NCBI RefSeq assembly: GCF_036825875.1
Contig: NZ_DAISXK010000057.1
Coordinates: 1 to 15,424 of the forward strand
Reading direction: 5' to 3'
Origin: Paucihalobacter sp036825875
GTDB taxonomy: Bacteria; Bacteroidota; Bacteroidia; Flavobacteriales; Flavobacteriaceae
DNA: 15,424 bases
The notes under the pieces were generated by a model. That model was not told the origin of the DNA. It was given only the letters and a program-made list of their open reading frames with translations, and ran no database searches. Within the stretch, counting starts at the first letter, position 1, and the number at the start of each line of letters is the position of its first letter. The position numbers and the translations under genes were made by a program. Below are positions 1 through 5,987 of this stretch, one piece after another.

Positions 1-1
1 A

Positions 2-388
2 ATGGAAGTAATTCACAAAATTGGCCGTAGAAAGACGGCTGTTGCTCGTGTTTATCTTGCTCAAGGAAAAGGTAAGATGACTGTTAACAAAAAAGACATG
101 ACGGCTTATTTTCCTACTGCAACTTTGCAGTACAAAGTAAACCAACCTTTAGTCATGACTAACAATGATGGCAACTTTGATATTACTGTTAACGTATATG
201 GAGGTGGCGTAACTGGCCAGGCAGAAGCTATACGTTTGGCACTTTCTCGTGCAATGTGCGAGTTAGATGTTGAAAACAGAAGCATATTAAAGCCAGAAGG
301 TTTATTAACCAGAGACCCAAGAATGGTTGAGCGTAAAAAATTCGGACAGAAAAAAGCGCGCAAGAAATTCCAGTTCTCAAAACGTTAA
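2..388 (+). CDS. rpsI: 30S ribosomal protein S9 (uS9)
   Basis: This is a structural protein of the small ribosomal subunit, whose basic C-terminal tail reaches the P-site tRNA. The 128-aa length is normal for the family. The N-terminus (IGRRKTAVARV, residues 6-16) and the basic tail ending KKARKKFQFSKR (117-128) are the standard S9 signatures, and the Gly-rich VYGGGVTGQAEAIR segment (about 65-78) is also typical. The ATG is at base 2, so the gene is complete although its leader lies outside the window. In this group rpsI normally follows rplM, which would lie just to the left; that is inferred. A strong hairpin terminator follows 14 bases after the stop, so rpsI is probably the last gene of its transcript rather than fully co-transcribed with rpsB. 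Identification is very secure. Confidence 0.97.
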   Translation: MEVIHKIGRRKTAVARVYLAQGKGKMTVNKKDMTAYFPTATLQYKVNQPLVMTNNDGNFDITVNVYGGGVTGQAEAIRLALSRAMCELDVENRSILKPEGLLTRDPRMVERKKFGQKKARKKFQFSKR

Positions 389-401
389 TCTCAAAACTTT
401 T

Positions 402-437
402 TTCAACATCCTGTTTGCGCAGGATGTTGAATTTTTT
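402..437 (+). terminator. Rho-independent terminator after rpsI
   Basis: A perfect stem of 12 pairs (402-413 with 420-431, core CAACATCCTG/CAGGATGTTG) closes a 6-base loop TTTGCG and is followed by six T residues (432-437). This is a classical intrinsic terminator. It separates rpsI from rpsB. Confidence 0.85.
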
Positions 438-440
438 ATT

Positions 441-603
441 AAACAAACCGCTGTTCATTCAGCATTATTATTAAACCAGTTATTGTTGTCTATCACGCCT
501 AGGCGTGCAGATTTTAGTTTAGCATCTAAATAGTTGAGGCATACCTTAAATAAAGTGACCACTCAATTATTGCTAATTCAACAGAACGTAAACTATTTCA
601 AAC
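441..603 (+). promoter_or_regulatory. Candidate structured leader of rpsB
   Basis: This is the 163-base stretch between the rpsI terminator and the rpsB start. It holds no gene but several inverted repeats: a small hairpin GCTG/CAGC (450-453 with 460-463), a perfect 14-base palindrome CACGCCTAGGCGTG (494-507), and a 10-pair stem with one G-U pair (529-538 with 562-571). Ribosomal-protein leaders often fold and bind the encoded protein; S2 represses rpsB-tsf in E. coli. A leader role here is inference. No convincing TTG/TAnnTTTG promoter is visible; the nearest match is TAGTTTAG at 515-522, with one mismatch and no well-placed -33 element. Confidence 0.35.
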
Positions 604-1374
604 ATGGAAAAAACAGAAGTAAAAGACTTACTTGAAGCAGGTGTGCATTTCGGACACCTCACCAGAAAATGGAACCCAAACATGGCACCATATATTTATA
701 TGGAGCGCAACGGTATTCACATTATCAACCTTTACAAAACAGCCGCAAAACTTGAAGATGCTTCTTTAGCACTTCAAAAAATTGCTGCGTCGGGACGTAA
801 AATTTTATTTGTTGCCACTAAAAAACAAGCAAAAGACATTGTTGCTGAAAAAGCTGGTGCTGCAAAAATGCCATACATCACTGAAAGATGGCCAGGTGGT
901 ATGTTGACCAACTTTGTGACTATTAGAAAAGCTGTTAAAAAAATGGCTTCTATCGATAGAATGAAAAAAGATGGTACTTTCAACTCATTATCTAAAAAAG
1001 AACGTTTACAAGTAGACCGTTTAAGAGCGAAATTAGAAAAAAACTTAGGTTCTATTTCTGATATGACACGTTTACCAGCTGCTCTATTTGTAGTTGATAC
1101 CATGCGTGAGCACATCGCAATTAAAGAGGCGCAAAAATTAAACATTCCAATTTTCGCTATGGTGGATACCAATTCAGATCCTAGAGAAGTTGATTATGTA
1201 ATTCCATCTAATGATGATGCTTCAAAATCTATCAACATGATTTTATCTGTTGTAACCAATGCCATTACAGAAGGACTTACCGAAAGAAAATCTGAAAAAG
1301 TTGAGCAGGATACTCCAAAAGCAAAGACTAAAGTTGCTAAAAAAGCTGTAGCCGCAGATCAAGAAGAAGAATAA
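604..1374 (+). CDS. rpsB: 30S ribosomal protein S2 (uS2)
   Basis: S2 is a late-assembling protein of the small subunit, located between head and body. The 256-aa product carries the N-terminal signature GVHFGHLTRKWNPNM (13-27), the RWPGGMLTNF motif (95-104) and the VDTNSDPREVDYVIPSNDDA block (187-206), all diagnostic of bacterial S2. The final 30 or so residues are a charged Lys/Glu/Ala tail, which makes it slightly longer than the 241-aa E. coli protein. The chosen ATG fits the family start MEKTEVKDLLEAG and has an A-rich leader without a Shine-Dalgarno site. It is followed by tsf after 90 bases, the widely conserved rpsB-tsf pair, with a nested hairpin in the gap that may tune how much tsf is transcribed. 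Confidence 0.97.
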   Translation: MEKTEVKDLLEAGVHFGHLTRKWNPNMAPYIYMERNGIHIINLYKTAAKLEDASLALQKIAASGRKILFVATKKQAKDIVAEKAGAAKMPYITERWPGGMLTNFVTIRKAVKKMASIDRMKKDGTFNSLSKKERLQVDRLRAKLEKNLGSISDMTRLPAALFVVDTMREHIAIKEAQKLNIPIFAMVDTNSDPREVDYVIPSNDDASKSINMILSVVTNAITEGLTERKSEKVEQDTPKAKTKVAKKAVAADQEEE

Positions 1375-1376
1375 AT

Positions 1377-1443
1377 AAAGAATCTATAACTCTATTAAAG
1401 TCGTTTGATTCTTTAAGCTCGCTTAAAAAAAGAACGACTTTTT
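1377..1443 (+). promoter_or_regulatory. Attenuator-like nested hairpin between rpsB and tsf
   Basis: A 9-pair stem AAAGTCGTT/AACGACTTT (1397-1405 with 1433-1441) encloses an inner hairpin TTTAAG-CTCG-CTTAAA (1412-1427) and runs into a short T tract (1439-1443). An alternative 8-pair stem AAAGAATC/GATTCTTT (1377-1384 with 1407-1414) uses bases of the inner hairpin, so the folds compete. This could be a partial terminator or attenuator lowering tsf relative to rpsB. The pairing is seen directly; the regulatory role is inferred. Confidence 0.4.
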
Positions 1444-1464
1444 AAATTTTAAATATATATCGTT

Positions 1465-2286
1465 ATGACAAAAATAACAGCTGCCGAGGTAAATAAATTA
1501 AGACAAACTACCGGCGCAGGTATGATGGATTGCAAAAAAGCTTTAGTAGAAGCTGAAGGCGATTTTGACAAAGCCATTGAAATATTACGTAAAAAAGGAC
1601 AGAAAGTTGCTGCAAACCGTGCAGATCGCGAGTCAAGCGAAGGTGCTGTAATAGCGAAAGTAAACGACAACAACACTAAAGGTGTTATCGTTTCTCTAAA
1701 CTGCGAAACAGACTTCGTGGCAAAAAACGACACCTTTGTAAACTTAGCAACTGAACTGGCGGAACTTGCTTTAAGCACTTCAACTAAAGAAGAATTGTTG
1801 TCTAAAGACTTTAAAGGTATTACCGTTGCTGAAAAGTTAATTGAGCAAACTGGCGTTATTGGAGAAAAAATCGAAATTGGAGACTACAGAACATTAGAGG
1901 CTCCATTTGTTGGTTTTTACATCCATGCAGGAAATAAAATTGCGGTTTTAACTGGTCTTTCAAGCAATGGTGATAAGGCTGAAGAAGTAGCTAAAAATGT
2001 TTCTATGCAAGCCGCCGCTATGAACCCAGTCGCTTTAAATGAAGCTGGCGTTAACCAAGACATTATTGACAAAGAAATTGAAATCGCTAAAGACATGTTA
2101 CGCCAAGAAGGTAAACCAGAAGCAATGCTTGATAACATTGCCAAAGGAAAACTAAGCCGTTTCTTTAAAGATAATACTTTAGTAAATCAAGATTTTATTA
2201 AAGACAACAAACAAAGTGTTGGTGCTTACGTTAAAGCAGAAACCGGAGCCGAAGTTGTTGCATTCGAAAGAGTAGCTTTAGGGTAA
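1465..2286 (+). CDS. tsf: Translation elongation factor Ts
   Basis: EF-Ts is the cytoplasmic nucleotide-exchange factor that releases GDP from EF-Tu so that EF-Tu can rebind GTP. The 273-aa product begins with the UBA-like N-terminal domain and its signature LRQTTGAGMMDCKKAL (12-27). It contains CETDFVAKND (80-89), the loop that contacts EF-Tu, followed by the two-part core domain that ends with AETGAEVVAFERVALG. The length is close to that of E. coli EF-Ts (283 aa). The ATG lies 20 bases after the end of the candidate attenuator. It is probably co-expressed with rpsB, and a very clear terminator closes the unit 19 bases after the stop. Identification is very secure. Confidence 0.97.
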   Translation: MTKITAAEVNKLRQTTGAGMMDCKKALVEAEGDFDKAIEILRKKGQKVAANRADRESSEGAVIAKVNDNNTKGVIVSLNCETDFVAKNDTFVNLATELAELALSTSTKEELLSKDFKGITVAEKLIEQTGVIGEKIEIGDYRTLEAPFVGFYIHAGNKIAVLTGLSSNGDKAEEVAKNVSMQAAAMNPVALNEAGVNQDIIDKEIEIAKDMLRQEGKPEAMLDNIAKGKLSRFFKDNTLVNQDFIKDNKQSVGAYVKAETGAEVVAFERVALG

Positions 2287-2305
2287 ACCACAAGCAAAAT
2301 AATTT

Positions 2306-2337
2306 AAAAAGCCATCTTTTTACAGATGGCTTTTTTT
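2306..2337 (+). terminator. Rho-independent terminator after tsf
   Basis: A perfect 12-pair stem with core GCCATCT/AGATGGC (2306-2317 with 2324-2335) closes a loop of six (TTTTAC) and ends in seven T residues (2331-2337). It ends the rpsB-tsf transcript. Confidence 0.92.
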
Positions 2338-2363
2338 ATATATTTATGTCAAATTGATTCAAA

Positions 2364-3125
2364 ATGAATAGAGATGACTTTGAAGCATTTTTCAATAAGA
2401 ACGAAGGCCGGTTCATTCTTGGGATCCACAATTATTGCGATCGTTGGTGTGAAAGATGCGAATTTACTTCAAAATGCAGTGTGTTCCAAATTGATGAAGA
2501 AAGAGCTAAAAATCGCAAGTCTAAAGATGATTTTGCAGAAATAGTTTCTGAAAACTTTCAAATTGTTTTAGAAATGATGGAAGATATCATAGAAGAACAA
2601 GACATAGATTTTGAGGAAATTCAAAAAGAGAAAGCAACTTTAGAACACAATGCCAAAAATCATCCGCTCGCCGATAAAAGTGAACAATATCTAAAAGCAG
2701 TGAACCAATGGTTAAAAACTAGCCGTTCATGGCTAGAGACTATGGAACATGATATTAACAAATCTCAAGAATTAGGAATGGCAACACCAATTCAAATTAC
2801 AGATTTAAAGAACATCAACGAAGCCATAGAAATCATCAATTGGTTTCACATCCAAATTCACATTAAAATTATGCGAGCTTTGCGACATGGACCTCTAGAT
2901 TTAGACTTTGAAGATCTTATTCAAAATGACATCAACGGCTCGGCAAAAGTAGCCTTGATTGGCATAGAACAGTCTCAATGGGCATGGGGTATACTCCTTC
3001 AAACCATATCTGAAAAAGAAAACGAAATTTTGGCACTGCTCATTCTTTTGCAACGGATTAAAACAGATCTTCTAAAATATTTCCCCAACGCTATGCGATT
3101 TATCCGTCCGGGGTTTGATGAGTGA
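2364..3125 (+). CDS. Conserved-looking helical protein with N-terminal four-Cys motif, function unknown
   Basis: I do not recognise a named family. The 253-aa product has no signal peptide or membrane segment and is probably cytoplasmic. Near the N-terminus it has four cysteines, C25, C29, C32 and C38 (CX3CX2CX5C, in YCDRWCERC and onward), suited to binding zinc or an Fe-S cluster. The rest looks almost wholly alpha-helical: an acidic stretch (about 55-90), a Trp-rich helix (about 105-130), and the conserved-looking segments INWFHIQIHIKIMRAL (158-173) and NGSAKVALIGIEQSQWAWG (191-209), which resemble a helical bundle. CX3CX2C imitates the radical SAM signature, but no TIM-barrel motifs follow. 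It lies alone between the tsf terminator and a weak terminator, inside a translation gene block; a link to translation or nucleotide metabolism is only positional. Confidence 0.85.
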   Translation: MNRDDFEAFFNKNEGRFILGIHNYCDRWCERCEFTSKCSVFQIDEERAKNRKSKDDFAEIVSENFQIVLEMMEDIIEEQDIDFEEIQKEKATLEHNAKNHPLADKSEQYLKAVNQWLKTSRSWLETMEHDINKSQELGMATPIQITDLKNINEAIEIINWFHIQIHIKIMRALRHGPLDLDFEDLIQNDINGSAKVALIGIEQSQWAWGILLQTISEKENEILALLILLQRIKTDLLKYFPNAMRFIRPGFDE

Positions 3126-3136
3126 TTTCTTTTGAA

Positions 3137-3169
3137 AGTACATAAACTGGGAACGTACTATTTTTTTTT
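3137..3169 (+). terminator. Weak terminator after the four-Cys protein gene
   Basis: A short 5-pair stem AGTAC/GTACT (3137-3141 with 3155-3159) with a 13-base loop is followed by nine T residues (3161-3169). The stem is weak but the T tract is long and the position after the stop is right. Confidence 0.4.
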
Positions 3170-3228
3170 CCAACGAAAAATATTGTATTCACGTATTTTT
3201 TTCGTTTTTATTCATTACAATATTTGCG

Positions 3229-3236
3229 TAGTTTTG
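3229..3236 (+). promoter_or_regulatory. Candidate Bacteroidetes -7 box of pyrH
   Basis: TAGTTTTG matches the Bacteroidetes -7 consensus TAnnTTTG exactly and lies 25 bases before the pyrH start. No TTG is visible at the expected -33 distance; that region is T-rich instead. Confidence 0.5.
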
Positions 3237-3261
3237 CCTAACTTTCAAAAAAATTAAAACC

Positions 3262-3969
3262 GTGAAATATAAAAGAATACTTCTAAAACTATCTGGCGAA
3301 GCTCTGATGGGAAACAGGCAATACGGTATTGACCCTGAACGTTTGTCAGAATATGCAGATGAAATTAAGAGTATTGTTGACAAAGGTGTAGAAGTAGCTA
3401 TTGTAATTGGTGGTGGAAACATTTTTAGAGGAGTCGCTGGTGCCAGTAAAGGAATGGACCGCGTGCAAGGTGATCACATGGGCATGTTAGCAACCGTAAT
3501 TAACGGATTAGCATTGCAAGGCGCTTGTGAAGATGCAGGAATGCAAACCCGATTGCAGTCTGCCATTCAAATTAATGAAGTTGCCGAACCTTTTATAAGA
3601 AGACGCGCCATAAGACATTTAGAAAAAGGACGTGTTGTTATTTTTGGTGGGGGCACCGGAAATCCGTATTTCACAACCGACTCGGCAGCGGTGTTACGCG
3701 CCATAGAAATAAATGCCGATGTGATTTTGAAAGGAACTAGAGTAGATGGCATTTATACGGCCGATCCCGAAAAAGATAAATTAGCCACAAAATTTGATTT
3801 TATCACTTTTGAAGATGTTCTAAAAAAAGGCCTGAAAGTAATGGATACCACCGCATTTACCTTAAGTCAAGAAAACGAATTACCAATAATTGTATTTGAT
3901 ATGAATAAACGCGGTAATTTATTAAAAGTAGTTTCAGGTAAAAATATTGGTACTACAGTAAACTTATAA
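3262..3969 (+). CDS. pyrH: UMP kinase (uridylate kinase)
   Basis: This is a cytoplasmic hexameric enzyme that phosphorylates UMP with ATP to give UDP, an essential step of pyrimidine nucleotide synthesis; in the family UTP inhibits it. The 235-aa product belongs to the amino-acid-kinase fold. KLSGEAL (9-15) and GGGNIFRG (50-57) bind nucleotide, GDHMGM (70-75) and FGGGTGNPYFTTDSAA (128-143) are typical of bacterial PyrH, and KGTRVDGIYTADP (157-169) contributes to ATP binding. The start is GTG: it gives the family N-terminus MKYKRILLKLSGEAL, and the first in-frame ATG would delete the KLSGEAL motif. It lies 54 bases upstream of frr, a common pairing, and both are probably transcribed from the candidate promoter at 3229. 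Confidence 0.97.
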   Translation: MKYKRILLKLSGEALMGNRQYGIDPERLSEYADEIKSIVDKGVEVAIVIGGGNIFRGVAGASKGMDRVQGDHMGMLATVINGLALQGACEDAGMQTRLQSAIQINEVAEPFIRRRAIRHLEKGRVVIFGGGTGNPYFTTDSAAVLRAIEINADVILKGTRVDGIYTADPEKDKLATKFDFITFEDVLKKGLKVMDTTAFTLSQENELPIIVFDMNKRGNLLKVVSGKNIGTTVNL

Positions 3970-4023
3970 ATTAAAAATAAGCCGTTGGCCTATTATTTGA
4001 TATTATTTTAAAAATTTAAAACA

Positions 4024-4578
4024 ATGGACGAAGACGTACAATTTATTCTAGATAGCACCAAAGAAGCCATGGATAGTGCTATAAAACATCTTGAAAAACA
4101 GTTTGTAAATATTAGAGCTGGAAAAGCTAGTCCAGCCATGCTTGGAAGTGTGATGGTAGAGTATTATGGTTCTCAAACGCCTTTAAGTCAAGTAGCTAAT
4201 GTGAATACTCCAGATGGACGAACCATCACGGTTCAGCCGTGGGAAAAATCTATGCTTCAGGAAATTGAACGCAGTATTATGATTGCTAATTTAGGATTTA
4301 ATCCCATGAACAATGGCGACACTATTATCATAAATGTACCACCTTTAACCGAAGAACGTCGTCGAGAATTAGCGAAACAAGCAAAAGCCGAATCCGAAGA
4401 TGCCAAAATTGGTGTAAGAAGTGCTCGCAAGGATGCCAATAACGAAATTAAAAAATTGGATATTTCTGAAGATTTAAAAACCAATGCCGAAGTGGATGTC
4501 CAAACACTAACAGACAAATATATCGATAGGATAGACGAGGTTTTAGCTGTAAAAGAAAAAGAAATTATGACAGTTTAA
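4024..4578 (+). CDS. frr: Ribosome recycling factor
   Basis: RRF works with EF-G to split the post-termination ribosome so its subunits can be reused. The 184-aa length matches the family (about 185). Signatures are NIRAGKASPAML (29-40), the PWEKSM segment (72-77), VPPLTEERR (105-113) at the domain II/I hinge, and VRSARKDAN (131-139) in the long helix of the three-helix bundle. The ATG is preceded by an A-rich leader. It follows pyrH by 54 bases with no terminator between them, so the two are likely one transcript, ended by the hairpin six bases after the frr stop. Identification is very secure. Confidence 0.97.
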   Translation: MDEDVQFILDSTKEAMDSAIKHLEKQFVNIRAGKASPAMLGSVMVEYYGSQTPLSQVANVNTPDGRTITVQPWEKSMLQEIERSIMIANLGFNPMNNGDTIIINVPPLTEERRRELAKQAKAESEDAKIGVRSARKDANNEIKKLDISEDLKTNAEVDVQTLTDKYIDRIDEVLAVKEKEIMTV

Positions 4579-4583
4579 ATTTG

Positions 4584-4608
4584 AAGCGACAATTAAGTCG
4601 CTTTTTTT
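4584..4608 (+). terminator. Rho-independent terminator after frr
   Basis: A 7-pair GC-containing stem AAGCGAC/GTCGCTT (4584-4590 with 4597-4603) has a six-base loop AATTAA and is followed by a T run to 4608. It ends the pyrH-frr unit. Confidence 0.87.
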
Positions 4609-4635
4609 AAGTTTAATATGTCACATTAATAACAA

Positions 4636-5913
4636 ATGAGAAAATGCTTGGTTTTAATTGTAATTTGTTTTGCTTCGCTTTTTACCAACGCGCAAACAGA
4701 TGAAATTAACAAGCAAAATTCAAAAGCCAAAAACGACTCTGTTAGAAAAGCTGATTTTTTAAATCAAATTGGCAATGGTTACTTCCCTACAAAATACTTT
4801 AATATTGATTTAAGATACTTGATAAAATTCAATCAATATGAAGGCGTTAGATCAGGACTTGGCGGAATGACTAGCGAAAATTTTTCAGAAGTATTTAGAG
4901 TAAATGGTTATTGGGTTTACGGTTTTAGAGACAAAAGAGCGAAATACAGTATTGGTGGTGGATTTCGATTAAATAAAGAAAAAAACACCTGGCTAAATTT
5001 TGATTATACCGATGACCTACAGGAAACCGGCAGCTCTAACTTTTTAACAGATAGTAGGTTTTTCACCTTTTTTGAACCCCGATTAATCAATATCAGCCTC
5101 TTTCATAAACACATCACCAAAACAATATCATTAGAGCATAAACTACTCAATAATTTACTCACAGAAACAGAACTTGCCATCAGTAAAATAGAACCTACTT
5201 ACGATTATACATTTGTCACAGAATCCGGAAGTTTTACTAATTTTGAAATTAGCACCGCTAAAATTGGCGTTCAATGGAGCCCTTTTAGTAAATTTAAGTT
5301 TGAAAATGATAGACTTAATGAGGTTGAAAACGGATTCCCAAAATTCACTTTCCAATTTACAAAGAGCTTCGAGAATGTTTTTAAAGGCGATTTTAATTTT
5401 GCCAAAATTGACTTCAAAACCATTTATCAACTTAATTACAGCCAAAAATCGTTTTCTAGCGTAACCTTGGTTGCTGGACTTGCGCTTGGAGAAACGCCAC
5501 TTACACATCTCTACCACGCCTATCCAAATAATATCAACAAAGAAACTATTTTACAACGTTTTTCGGTGGCAGGACTGAACAGTTTCGAAACCATGTTTTT
5601 TAATGAGTTTTTTAGCGATCGATTTGTCACACTTCAACTAAAACACTATTTCAAACCTTTTGAAATTTCACAACGATTTAAACCACAGCTAGTTTTAATA
5701 AATAGGTATGCGATTGGTACTATGAATAATATTGACAAACATCAAGGCATCACTTTTAATACTTTAGATCAAATTTATACTGAATCGGGGTTTGAAATCA
5801 ACAAACTACTGTTTGGATTTGGACTCAGTTGTTCCTACCGTTACGGCGCTTATCACCTTCCAAATTTTGAAGATAACGTCGCTATAAAATTCACCTTTAA
5901 TATTTCGCTTTAA
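4636..5913 (+). CDS. DUF5686-like outer-membrane beta-barrel protein, barrel domain only
   Basis: This is a predicted secreted, outer-membrane-embedded beta-barrel of unknown function. Residues 1-20 form a signal peptide (MRKCLVLIVICFASLFTNAQ). The remainder is rich in alternating aromatic and polar residues typical of barrel strands. The segment from YFNIDLRYLIKF through the EGVRSGLGG loop to VYGFRDKRAKYSIGGGF (about 54-110), and the C-terminal part with YTESGFEI, SYRYGAYHLP and a final FNISL (about 381-425), resemble the barrel half of Bacteroidetes DUF5686 proteins. Those are usually around 800 aa with an N-terminal carboxypeptidase-like regulatory domain. Here the signal peptide joins the barrel almost directly, and only 57 bases separate the gene from frr, so no N-terminal remnant fits. 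It precedes an RND-family gene on the same strand; a functional link is inference. The family call is from memory of family patterns. Confidence 0.8.
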   Translation: MRKCLVLIVICFASLFTNAQTDEINKQNSKAKNDSVRKADFLNQIGNGYFPTKYFNIDLRYLIKFNQYEGVRSGLGGMTSENFSEVFRVNGYWVYGFRDKRAKYSIGGGFRLNKEKNTWLNFDYTDDLQETGSSNFLTDSRFFTFFEPRLINISLFHKHITKTISLEHKLLNNLLTETELAISKIEPTYDYTFVTESGSFTNFEISTAKIGVQWSPFSKFKFENDRLNEVENGFPKFTFQFTKSFENVFKGDFNFAKIDFKTIYQLNYSQKSFSSVTLVAGLALGETPLTHLYHAYPNNINKETILQRFSVAGLNSFETMFFNEFFSDRFVTLQLKHYFKPFEISQRFKPQLVLINRYAIGTMNNIDKHQGITFNTLDQIYTESGFEINKLLFGFGLSCSYRYGAYHLPNFEDNVAIKFTFNISL

Positions 5914-5960
5914 TTGTTTTAAAATAACCTTAATTTATAATCTAATCGTAGTGTTTTTAA

Positions 5961-5968
5961 TACCTTTG
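5961..5968 (+). promoter_or_regulatory. Candidate Bacteroidetes -7 box of the RND-family gene
   Basis: TACCTTTG fits TAnnTTTG exactly and is 19 bases before the ATG at 5988. A matching -33 TTG is not evident. If real, the RND gene is transcribed separately from the upstream barrel gene. Confidence 0.5.
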
Positions 5969-5987
5969 GCGCTATTAAAAATTTTAA

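Noticed and set aside
774..1172. Antisense open frames opposite rpsB, tsf, pyrH, frr, asnS and rpoN
   Set aside because: They lie wholly within strongly conserved genes, have no family resemblance and arise from the complement of AT-rich coding sequence.
2436..2477. CX3CX2C in the 253-aa protein as a radical SAM signature
   Set aside because: The spacing matches, but no aromatic precedes the last Cys and no later radical SAM beta-barrel motifs are present. A fourth Cys and the helical remainder point to another kind of metal site.
4636..5913. Barrel gene as a frameshifted or truncated remnant of a full-length DUF5686 protein
   Set aside because: It has its own signal peptide directly before the barrel, an intact frame, and only 57 bases to frr with a terminator in them, so there is no room for a lost N-terminal domain.
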